From assembly GCF_000203815.1 (NCBI RefSeq), contig NW_004457711.1:186001-250000 (forward strand): DNA of 64,000 nucleotides. Reading direction: 5' to 3'. The notes beneath the pieces are model-generated. The model made no database searches. It had not been told where the DNA came from and saw only the letters and a program-made list of their open reading frames with translations. The DNA comes from Cavenderia fasciculata (Eukaryota; Evosea; Eumycetozoa; Acytosteliales; Cavenderiaceae). This document shows, in pieces, positions 35,531 through 45,379 of the stretch (positions within the stretch are counted from its first letter, which is position 1; each line of letters starts with the position of its first letter). The translations under genes and the position numbers were made by a program.

Positions 35531-36927
35531 CTTTTTCTTGAGTTCTGGGTTGTTTTAATAAAGTGAAGTTGTCTCTTTGATGATGACGATGATTTGAATA
35601 TAGCTCCTTGATATTCATACCCAAGCCTTTTAAAACTATTTATCGTTTGGTCTAATATTTCAACATGACAATCGATATTAATTTTGTTGACATTTAATCC
35701 ATCGAAATAATTGGTTTTAATAATGGCGTTGACATCCTGAGCAATCTCAGATTGTTTTGAACAAAGTTTGAGGATTTCAACGGTTGGAGGAAGAAGTTGT
35801 GCGATACTAGTTGGCATGGTGCGGTCGTTGTGAAGTTGTACTATCTTTTTAACATTTGGGTGATCAAATGAGGGTATGTTGTACCATGCTGGGGGAAAAC
35901 TGAATGTTGGGATGTGGAAGGTATGCAAGTTTGGCATTTGCAATTGTGGATGAATGTTGCTGACCTCGATTGTGTTGGCTAGATCAGTGTCAAGTGTGAC
36001 TGGTTCATCACACCACTCACTTGGCAGTAAAATCTTTACAATCCCTCCTCGCTCAAGACTATCCAATAGTTGTTGTCGAGTGGTGTTTTCGAGTGGATGA
36101 GTTAAAGTGAGCGATGTAAGATTCTTGAATTTGGATAAAGCCTGTACTCTAAACATACAATATTTCGATAGAGTGAGTGATTTGGTGTTGTAAAAGACAC
36201 TTTGTAGAGTCTTGAGGTACGACTGTGAAACATAGAGCCTCTCAGAGATTGCAAGCTTTTCAACCGATGAAAACATCGACATGTTGTGGTTGGCTTGGTT
36301 TTCATAGTCTTCGTGGCCAATGATCGTCAGTTGTTTGAGTGCTTTGATTGGGCAGTATGGACTGCCAAGACGCTCCCACGTGTCTGGGTCGATTGCAAAT
36401 CGAACGTTGGTAAAGTACTTTGACGACAGATACTGATTGACTCGTTTCGATATACCAAGTTGTTGGTATCTCCATTTGTTTAGGTCATTGGTCAAATTGG
36501 AAGTAAATGGTGCAGCGATGTTGATTGATGGCTCCAACCCGTTCAAATGGTGGTATGTATGCATTGGACATTTCATTCTAGATTTTTTGTGCTCGTCCAA
36601 CAATGGTTGGTAGACTGGCCACATTTGATAGTGATCAAATGGGATGAAACCAATAGTATTGGTTTGTGACTTTAAAGTATCAACCAATCGATCACTATAG
36701 TAACACGTACAAATAGTTGATCTCGTCCAAAAATGGTCTAGTATTCTACCTATGATTGGCCAAGGTAATGAATACTCAAGTGTTCCCTTGTTATAATCAC
36801 ATAAAGGATTATTGTCCACCATTTTATCTTTGAATGCCAATCGATCATTTAGTGTCTTTACAATATTCTTTGCGATTGTATCTTTGGTTTGGTTGATTGA
36901 TGCATCGATATCCAACTCTTGACACAT
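35527..36927 (-). CDS. F-box-like/LRR family protein, truncated member
   Basis: 466 codons. MCQELDIDASINQTKDTIAK is the end of a SAP-like motif whose beginning is cut off by a stop 12 bp upstream of the ATG. DRLAFKDKMVDNNPLCDYNK and LPWPIIGRILDHFW form the family F-box-like unit with a Cys pattern (CTCYYS, then MKCPMH). An LRR-like body follows (SLTLSKYC, LTSLTLTHP, LPPTVEILKLC). It matches the first half of the 952-residue protein at 37188-40112 up to LHFIKTT, then ends eight codons later. The entire second F-box-like unit found in that protein is missing. It is either a shortened functional gene or a decaying copy. Confidence 0.65.
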   Translation of the reverse strand: MCQELDIDASINQTKDTIAKNIVKTLNDRLAFKDKMVDNNPLCDYNKGTLEYSLPWPIIGRILDHFWTRSTICTCYYSDRLVDTLKSQTNTIGFIPFDHYQMWPVYQPLLDEHKKSRMKCPMHTYHHLNGLEPSINIAAPFTSNLTNDLNKWRYQQLGISKRVNQYLSSKYFTNVRFAIDPDTWERLGSPYCPIKALKQLTIIGHEDYENQANHNMSMFSSVEKLAISERLYVSQSYLKTLQSVFYNTKSLTLSKYCMFRVQALSKFKNLTSLTLTHPLENTTRQQLLDSLERGGIVKILLPSEWCDEPVTLDTDLANTIEVSNIHPQLQMPNLHTFHIPTFSFPPAWYNIPSFDHPNVKKIVQLHNDRTMPTSIAQLLPPTVEILKLCSKQSEIAQDVNAIIKTNYFDGLNVNKINIDCHVEILDQTINSFKRLGYEYQGAIFKSSSSSKRQLHFIKTTQNSRKR

Positions 36928-37187
36928 GTCAAGTAAAATTTATTTTCTTTGGGGGTTTTGAAAATTTTTGGTTGGGGGTGCCACCAGAACTAGATACTCT
37001 ATCGCCATAATTTTTTACAAATATATAAAAAAAAAAGGAGGGAAATAGATGTTGAATCAATTATCAGTGCTCATTTTCCTTCAAAGATGTCAATCTTTTT
37101 AGATTTTAAATATATCTTTATTGTTTTATTTACTCTGCTTGCTCCAATAATCATTATTCGATATATTATTATTTGTGGGTCATTAAC
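36928..37187. other. short intergenic gap
   Basis: 260 bp containing a poly-A run and GGGGG tracts. It presumably carries the promoter of the truncated family gene and the 3-prime UTR of the next. Nothing else is visible. Confidence 0.4.
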
Positions 37188-40038
37188 TTAAGTTGAGCTC
37201 TTTCTTGAATAAACCCATTTGTGACGAACTATTCTATCCGATGAAGCATAGTTGTAAAAGGTTCCAATGAATTGAAAGTTACTTTCGTTTACAATAGCAG
37301 GACGGAAGTAGTTTAGGTAATTATTGGCAGCCACTCTGATAGAGATCTTTTGGATGTTGTCATGATAGTCATTATCATGGGGAAAATAAAATTGGTCGTC
37401 AGAATAGCTACGTGTGAGATGCCTGTTGGGTAATAACACCAGTTCCTTTACTCGAGGATTATATTTGCTGATTTTGGCAATATTGTAGTCAACAAATGAT
37501 AGTTTGGTGATACATAATGGAAGAATTGATTGAAGCTGTTCGTTGGTCAATTCTGCAATATCTCCCTTTTCTGGTTGATCTATAATGATTCTTAAACTTC
37601 TTAGTTTAGGTAACCGACCCAACTTTGGAATGACATCAAATGAGTTGATTGATATTGCTTCCAATAATTGTGTAAGTGGCCATCTATTTGGTGGATCTTG
37701 GTCGTCATCTTTATCATTTTCACTTTCATCCTCTTCTTGAAATAGAAATTGATTGTCTACAAAATTATAATATAATTTTAAAAGTGGTAGATTCTTTAAT
37801 TGGGTGAGCATTACTCCACTGATTGCGTCAAGTTTTGATTGTGATAGATCCAAAGAGGTGAGTGATTGTAACCGAGACAGTGAGAGGAATAGTTTGTCGG
37901 CGTTTGGTAATTGAAATTCGTAAATGGTTGGTTCAAACTCCAAACGTTGTACATTTGAATAATATTGATGACCCATACAATCCCAACTTTGTTCGCTGTC
38001 TGGTAACTCGATTGTGAGAGTTTTGATTGATTTACCCATCAAACAATATTGATTTGAATAGTGCTCTTTATGAACCATTGATCTTTCTTCATCTTGAAAA
38101 GGGAGTATCACTCGACTGACAAGATGTTTTGAAACATATTCAAATAATCTCTTGCATGTCAATGTCGATCCAAATCTACGTTGATTGGTTTGTCCAACGA
38201 TGCTTTCACTTCTGTATGTAGTGATACTTGGTAAACTATCCTTGTGTATCGGACACATAGATTTGACTTTTAAGAATTCTTTAGATTGTTTGATATAATC
38301 TAAATAAATATGTTCAACCTCGCAAGTACAATAATAACTATTCCAAGAGTATCTGACTATCTTTTCAATCAAGTAGTAGGGAAGTGTTGGATTTTTGGTG
38401 AAAATTGTTGGCATTGTTGTTGTTGGTACTACTATTTGTGGTGTTTCAATTATTATCTCTGGCGGTGTTGTTGTTTTAATAAAGTGTAATTGTCTTTTTG
38501 ATGATGCTTTGAATATAGTTCCTTGATATTCATACCCAATTCTTTTAAAATCATTTATCGTTGTATCAGATATTTCGTACTTGCCAAATAGAATGAGTTT
38601 CCTGACCTTCAATGCATCGAAAACATTGGTTTTAATAACAGCGTTGATGTCGTGGAAAATAGGATTGGCAAGTCTACTAAACTTTAAAGTGTCAATGGTT
38701 GGAGGAACAATGAGTTCCAGTGTTGAGAAACGATAATGATGTACTAGTTTTGTAACTTTTGGGTGGTCGAATGAATAGGACATGTTGTATGATGTGATTG
38801 GGATGTGAAAGGTGTGCAAGTTTGGCATTTGAATTGCTGGAATAATATTACTAATTTCAATAGTGTTGGCTAGATTGGGAGGGAGTGTGATTGGTTCATC
38901 ACACCACTCATCTGGCAGTAAAAGTTTAATTATACCCGATGGAAGATTATTCAATAGTTGGTGTTGATCGGTACCATAGGGTACACCTGTCATATTGAGT
39001 GATGTGAGATGTTTGTATGTAGACAATGTCTGTGCTTTTAATTTACAATGTGGTGGTAGAGTCAGCGATTTGATATTGTAAAAGACACCGTGTAGACTCT
39101 GGAGATACGATGGTGTAATGTGGAGCTTCTCGAGTGTAAGCTTTTCAACAGATGAAAACATTGATGTGTTGTGGTTTTCAAAGGTTTCATTATATTCTCG
39201 GTGGTTCATCATCGTCAGTTGTTTGAGTGCTTTGATTGGACAGTATGGACTGTCAAGACGCTCCCACGTGTCTAGATCGATTGCAAATCGAGCATTGGTA
39301 AGATACCTGGACGACAGAAACTGGTTGACTCGTTTAGATATACCAAGCAGTTGGTATCTCCATTTGTTTCGGTCATTGTTGTTTAATTGGGGAACAAATG
39401 GTTTGGCAATATTAATTGATGGACACATATCATTCAAATAATGGTACACATGCATTGGACATTTCATTCTTGACTCTTTGTACACTTCCATCAATGGTTG
39501 GTAGACTGGCCACATTTGATAGTAATGGAGAGGAACAAAGCTACTGGCTGGTTGTGACTTTAAAGTATCAATAAATTGATGGCTATAGTAACAAGTACAA
39601 ATAGATGATTCAGTCCAAAGTTGATCGAGTATTCTACCGATGATTGGCCACGGTAATGAATATTCAAGTATTCCCTTGTTATAATCACATAAAGGATTAT
39701 TGTCAATCATTTTATCTTTGAATTGTAAAAGAGTTAGTTTAGGTCATTATGAGCAGTAAACAATAAATCAATCATATTTACACTTTTCTTTATCATCATT
39801 GTCATCGTCATCACGAATTCTCTTGTTGTTATTATTCAATCGATTTCTTTCTTGTACATTTGCTGCTAAAGTTGAATCATCTTTATTACTATCTTGTTGA
39901 TTATTATTATTGTTATTATTTACTTTATCATCATCATTATTGTTATTCTTTCTTCTTTTAGTTATAACGTTGACAAGTTTTGTAGTTGATATTGCCTCTT
40001 CCTCTTCTCCTCTATCCAACAATATTACATCGTCATCA

Positions 40039-40069
<31 letters not shown>

Positions 40070-40112
40070 CTCTGTTTACAAATTGAAATGTATTCTTTTC
40101 TTGTGTCATCAA
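37188..40112 (-). CDS. double F-box-like/LRR protein, longest family member
   Basis: Proposed exons 40112-39782 and 39715-37188 (66-bp intron, GTAAAT..TTCAAAG) give about 952 residues. Exon 1 encodes an Asn/Asp-rich, Lys/Arg-containing stretch (ILLDRGEEEEAISTTKLVNV, TKRRK, RIRDDDD). The same exon occurs upstream of the pseudogene at 42.4-42.6 kb, which supports the link. The main exon has two related units. Each starts with an F-box-like segment (LPWPIIGRILDQLW..CTCYYS and LPYYLIEKIVRYSW..CTCEVE), then a Cys-Pro-His motif (CPMH or CPIH) and LRR-like strands. If exon 1 is not used, the ATG at 39710 starts an 840-residue protein. Function is unknown; the domain order suggests a protein-binding adaptor. 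Confidence 0.7.
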
Positions 40113-40269
40113 TACTACTTAACTTATTGAATACTCAATACTCAATAAAAGCAAAGAAAATAATTAAAAATCAAATCAAGATTTTGTTGGTATTATTTTA
40201 TTAGTTTAAAAAAAAAGTCTTTATATATACTCTCTCTTTTTAGTTAATAATTATAATCCAAATTGATAG

Positions 40270-42587
40270 GTTATTTGTTGAGTTATGGAAGTTCCTTTCT
40301 CAAATATACCCATTTGAGACGAACGATTCTATCCGATGAAGCATAGTTGTAAAAGGTTCCAATGAATTGAAAGTTACTTTCGTTTGAAATAGCAGGACGG
40401 TAGTGGTGCAAGCGATTATTGGCAACCACTCTGATAGAGATCTTTTGGATGTTGTCATGATAGTCATTAGAATGGGGCAAATAATAATGGTCTCTACATC
40501 GGCTGCCTTTGATGTCGGGTAATAACACCAAACTTTGGAATGACATCAAATGAGTTGATTGATATTGCTTCCAATAAATAGAAATTGATTGTCTACAAAA
40601 TTATAATATAATTTTAAAAGTTGTAGATTCTTTAATTGGGTGAGCATTACTCCACTGATTGCGTCAAGTTTTGATTGTGATAGATCCAAAGAGGTGAGTG
40701 ATTGTAACCGAGACAGTGAGAGGAATAGTTTGTCGGCGTTTGGTAATTTAAAATTGTAAACGGTGGGTTCAAACTCCAAACGTTGTACATTTGAATAATA
40801 TTGATGACCAAGGCAATCCCATCTTTGTTTGCCGTCTGGTAACTCTATTGTGAGAGTTTTGATTGATTTACCCATCAAACAATATTGATTTGAATAGTGC
40901 CCTTTATGAAGATCTTCAAAGGGGAGTACCAGTTGACCGACAAGATGTTTTGAAATAAATTCAAATAATCTCTTGCATGCCAATGTCAATCCAAATCTAC
41001 GTTGATTGATATGTTTGAGTATACTCTCATCTCTGTATGTAGAGAGACTAGGTAAACGATCCTTGTGTATCGGACACATTGATTTGGCCTTTAAGAAATC
41101 TTTAGATTGTTTGATATAATCGAAATAATAAATCAATGGTTGGAGGAACAATGAGTTCCGATATTGAGAAACGATAGAGACATACTATTTTAGTGATTTT
41201 GGGGTGGTTGAGCGAAGAGGGCATGTTGTATGATGTGGTAGGGATATGGAAGGTATGCAAGTTTGGCATTTGAATTGCTGGAATAATATTGCTGATTTCA
41301 ATGGTGTTGGCTAGATTGGGGGGAGTGTAACTGGTTCTTCACACCACACATCTGGCAGTAAAAGTTTAATTATACCTGATTGAAGATTATCCAATAGTTG
41401 TTGTCTAGTAACACGTTGGGGTGCGTGCATTAAATGGAGTGATGTGAGATGCTTGAATTTGGCCAAAGCTTGTGGTCTCACTTTATGAAGTGTTGAAAAA
41501 GTGGCCGATTTGATATTGCTGAATAGACTTTGTAGAGTCTTGAGATAAACTGGCGAAACGCTACCTTTATCGGTAGTGATCTTTTCAACCGATGAAAACA
41601 TAGATGTGTTGTTGTTTTCAAAGTTTTCATAGTCGTCGTCGGGGATGATCGTCAGTTGTTAGAGTGCTTTGATTGGACAGTATGGATTGTCGAGATGCTT
41701 CCATATGTGTCTCTACTAAATGCAAGTTGAGCGTTGGTAAAGTACTTGGACGACAGAAACTGGTTGACTCGTTTAGATATCCCAAGTAGTTGGTATCTCC
41801 ATTTGTTTCGGTCGATGTTGTCAAGGAAACGAGTAAACGGGGTGGCAATGTTGATTGATGGATACATATCGTTTAAATAGTGGTATGTATGCATTGGACA
41901 TTTCATTCTTGATTCTTTGTACACTTCCATCAATGGTTGGTAGACTGGCCACATTTGATAGTAATCAAAAGGAACAAAGCCATTGGTTGGTTGTGACTTT
42001 AAAGTATCAATAAATTGATGACTATAGTAACAAGTACAAATAGATGATTCCGTCCAAACTATATCTAGTATTCTACCGATGATTGGCCAAGGTAATGAAT
42101 ATTCAAGTGTTCCCTTGTTATAATCATATAAAGGATTATTGTCAATCATTTTATCTTTGAATTCCAATCGATCATTTCGTCTTTAGAATATTTCCAACAA
42201 TCATTTCTTTGCTTTCTTTCATTGATGCTTCAATACCCAACTCTTTACAAATGACAAGTAAATCCTTTTTAAGTTTCTTTCTTAATTCATCTTCAGAGTA
42301 CCTTATTCTTTCATTCTCATCTAGAGAGTTTGATTTAAATGCAAAAGAGGTGTTAAGTCACATTATGAATCATATACCTTTCAACCAATAATGATTAGAT
42401 ATTTACACTTTTCTTCAATTCTCTTGTTATTATTGTTCAATCGATTAGATGATCTCTTTCCTTTTATTGGATCATCTTTATTGTTATTATTATTATTACT
42501 ATTATTTACACTACTCTTTCTTTTTTTAGTAACATGTTTGGTCGTTGATATTACCTCTTCTTCTTCTTCTTCTCCTCTATCCAACAT
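40270..42587 (-). pseudogene. multiply deleted copy of the double F-box-like/LRR gene
   Basis: From 42587 down: exon 1 (to 42407; MLDRGEEEEEEVISTTKHVT), an 86-bp intron (42406-42321), then a SAP-like segment (YSEDELRKKLKKDLLVICKE) and a frameshift at about 42180. The F-box-like unit follows (42167-41652), with another frameshift near 41640, more LRR sequence to 41311 and a further frameshift. An internal deletion near 41150 joins VPPTID of the first unit to the middle of the second unit (YIKQSKDFLK). A second deletion at about 40570 and a third at about 40525 remove most of the C-terminal LRRs before the conserved end (NYASSDRIVRLKWVY). Identity to the 37188-40112 gene remains high, so decay is fairly recent. 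No full-length product is possible. Confidence 0.8.
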
Positions 42588-42852
42588 TAGTCATTATTAT
42601 TATTATCATCATTATTATCACTACTGTTGTATTCTTTCTTTGTTTCATTGTCACTTGAAGATGCAAATTTGTTGTACACTTTTTGGTGTAACCATTTTAA
42701 TGACCCAAATTGTTTTTAATTTCCAATAAACTACAATATTCTAAAGAGATTTAATTAATGCCTGATTTCAGTGCCACCTTTATTTCTGATTTTGTACAAT
42801 TTTAAATAGTCTAGTTAGTTCCAAATAATTATTCTTATAATATAAAAACCTC
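42588..42852. other. short intergenic gap
   Basis: About 265 bp with an ATT/ATC run, between the pseudogene and the F-box/LRR gene. Nothing else is evident. Confidence 0.4.
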
Positions 42853-44670
42853 CTATATTATATTTACTGTTTTCCAGATTGGTTCAAAACTCCATTTGAA
42901 TACATATGCATCTTGTGAGACAGAGCGAGACCACTTTTTGTTTGAATCGATATCAAAAAATAAATAAATGGGATCATATTGTTGTTGTTGTTGTTGTTGG
43001 GCGTTGATTGATTTTCTCTGAGTGATTATTCCACCTTGAAGTGTATTTGTTTCCAATACCAATACATTGTTGCTCTCGTTGTCCAACCTTTGAATTGAAA
43101 ATTGGAATGGCATGTTGCCAATTTTGATAGGTAAATATTCTTCGTCAATGACCATAGATAAATATCTAACATTGGTGTGGTTGATTACTTGATCCAATCT
43201 AAACACACACTTTGTGAGACGAGTATCTAACCTGCAAGCGAGATGTGTAGTATTATGTGGTAGCCATTGTGGTTGGTCTGTGATAGAGATCCTCGAGTCA
43301 ATTGAGAAGATTGGATAATCAGACATCCAAGGTTTCATGGGTTCACGCAACGCCAATGATAGCTCTTTGACTGGAGGTATGTTGCCAAGGGTGAACTCCC
43401 ATGGGATATCAATGAGGTTGAGTGTTTCAAGATTTGGTGGATAGTTTACTGAAGAAAGAGATTCAGGTACGTCGGGATCAAGTTCAACCTGATCATATTC
43501 CCAAATCAGTTCCTTTAAATGTGTAGGAAGTGTTGGAAGTAATGAATCTTTGTTGATGTTTTGTGTTAGTTTGATGAGCGATGCTGGGAGTTTGACAGGT
43601 TCATTGTCTCCATAGATGGATAGTTCAGTGAGAGATGGTGGGTATACAATGCCTGTAAGTATATCTGTATTTGGGTATTTGGAAATAGTAAGACTTTTGA
43701 CAGTCGATGGGATGGTTGGCCATACGGGTTCATCGCATAGGTCAATCACCAGACTATTTAACAATGGTAATGACAGTAGACTGATCTTTTCTTCAACCAA
43801 TACGTTTTGTATCGCATGCAATTCCTCCAACAGCAACATCGAACATCGATGTGGGACATGTGCGCATTGACAGTCGAAGGTAAGAATCTTGAGTGAGGGA
43901 GGTACATTAATCTCGAGACTGTACAGACCTAAGCATTCGTCAAAGATTCTTAGTGTCTTGAGGTTGGATAGGCTCTCGAGATCGAGGAATAGTTCTACTC
44001 CCTCCTCTGACCTGATTTCTTGCATATCGATATCGAGGTACTCGAGTGACGTCAACGAAAGGAATGTATCTCGTGGAAGTATCTCCTTGGGTTGTAGAGT
44101 GAGATGAGTCAAACTGCTTGGAAAGAGACCTGGTCCAATCCCTAACACAAAAAAACTCTTCAAGGTCAACTCTGTCAACGATACGAATTTGGTGAGCCCC
44201 AATTCACTGAGAGTGTATTCGGTGGCGACTTTTAGTTTTAGAGTCTTGAGTGTTGTATGAGAGCCAAGATTCAACTTGTGCGCATGAACTGAAAGACGTT
44301 GAAGACTAGGCAAGCGTGAGATAGAACCGAGGTCAACTGTTGTTTCTTTGTCTTGTTGGTCCGCTTTAATGAATAGTGTCTCGATCGATGGTGTATCATA
44401 TAGTGACTTGGGTGGTGTCACTTTCTTTCTCTCTACCTGATGATCAGATACACTATTCTCCAATATATCTTTAAATGAGTTGATTTTGAATAGAGTAGCT
44501 GATATTGCTCTATGGTCGGTGGCTCTTGTACCTTTAAACTGAATCGATCTCCTTAAACCACTATTATAATACAACTTTTTACAAGTAAGCAACAAACATA
44601 TTATATCTCCATCATGTTCAATAGATGATATGATTTGTGATAGTATTACTATATTTGTTAACTTTTCCAT
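42853..44670 (-). CDS. F-box/leucine-rich repeat protein
   Basis: A single exon of 605 residues. The N-terminus (EKLTNIVILSQIISSIEHDG, DIICLLLTCKKLYY) is an F-box-like motif of the dictyostelid FNIP/LRR families. The body has repeated SLT.L.L, PPSLKILTF and LPTHLKEL units that would form an LRR solenoid. It ends in a Gln run and FDIDS..VFKWSFEP. It is collinear with the frameshifted copy at 10497-12499 (matching blocks LLTCKKLY, QFKGTR, FKDILENSVSD, DQVINHTNVR). The two are therefore paralogs about 30 kb apart, and only this one is intact. Likely a substrate-binding adaptor. Confidence 0.85.
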   Translation of the reverse strand: MEKLTNIVILSQIISSIEHDGDIICLLLTCKKLYYNSGLRRSIQFKGTRATDHRAISATLFKINSFKDILENSVSDHQVERKKVTPPKSLYDTPSIETLFIKADQQDKETTVDLGSISRLPSLQRLSVHAHKLNLGSHTTLKTLKLKVATEYTLSELGLTKFVSLTELTLKSFFVLGIGPGLFPSSLTHLTLQPKEILPRDTFLSLTSLEYLDIDMQEIRSEEGVELFLDLESLSNLKTLRIFDECLGLYSLEINVPPSLKILTFDCQCAHVPHRCSMLLLEELHAIQNVLVEEKISLLSLPLLNSLVIDLCDEPVWPTIPSTVKSLTISKYPNTDILTGIVYPPSLTELSIYGDNEPVKLPASLIKLTQNINKDSLLPTLPTHLKELIWEYDQVELDPDVPESLSSVNYPPNLETLNLIDIPWEFTLGNIPPVKELSLALREPMKPWMSDYPIFSIDSRISITDQPQWLPHNTTHLACRLDTRLTKCVFRLDQVINHTNVRYLSMVIDEEYLPIKIGNMPFQFSIQRLDNESNNVLVLETNTLQGGIITQRKSINAQQQQQQQYDPIYLFFDIDSNKKWSRSVSQDAYVFKWSFEPIWKTVNII

Positions 44671-44819
44671 GTTGTTTTATAACTTGCTTTTTATCAAGAA
44701 TGTTGATGTTTTGTTAAAAAGTCGTAAATATTAAACTTTTTTAAAATTTAAAAAATAAATGATCATAAATCTTTAAAATATCAATTAAAAAAAAATTTTA
44801 AATAATTTTATTAATTTAA

Positions 44820-44849
44820 TTTATTATTATTATTATTATTATTATTATA

Positions 44850-44903
<54 letters not shown>
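44820..44903. repeat. (TTA)n microsatellite
   Basis: A nearly pure ATT/TTA array of about 27 units upstream of the F-box/LRR gene. Confidence 0.9.
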
Positions 44904-44904
<1 letters not shown>

Positions 44905-45004
44905 GTTGATTCATTTTTTTTACTATCACAAAATTAAAATTGATATTCCAAAATAAAGACATTTGTTTCAAAGATAAAATAAATATTATTTTATTATTGA
45001 GAAT

Positions 45005-45330
45005 TTATTCTATTAATTTATTTGTTGTAATCATTTAAAGGATTATTGTCAATCATTTTACGTTTGAATAGTCTATCATTTTGAATCTTATAATTTGATT
45101 GACCATTGTATCTTTTGACTGACTCATCGATGATCGTATACCAAATGATTGACAAATCAAAAGTAAATCTTTCCTTAGTTTACTCTTTTATTCATTCCCT
45201 ATGTATATTCTACCTTCATTCTGATTAAATAAAAAGATTAGATAAATAAACAACAAATACAGATACTTACAACTAGTATTAATATCTTGTCCAGCATAAG
45301 CAGATAAATCTAAAAAGTCACTATGGAACT
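45005..45330 (-). pseudogene. 5-prime relic of the SAP/F-box-like family
   Basis: Read on the minus strand, a short exon-like piece (FLDLSAYAGQDINTS, donor GTAAGT at about 45272) is followed by a 50-bp AT-rich intron-like stretch. A SAP-like segment comes next (LRKDLLLICQSFGIRSSM, SQSKDTMVNQI), then KMIDNNPLNDYNK and a stop. The match to the family ends exactly before the F-box-like unit. Several frame breaks are present. It is a fourth, truncated copy. Confidence 0.6.
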
Positions 45331-45379
45331 ACTTTTATTTAGTTTGGTGTGCGTGTTGTATAATTGTTGATTGTTGTTG

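Noticed and set aside
44820-44903. Repeat array considered as CRISPR-like
   Set aside because: A pure trinucleotide microsatellite without spacers, in a eukaryotic genome.
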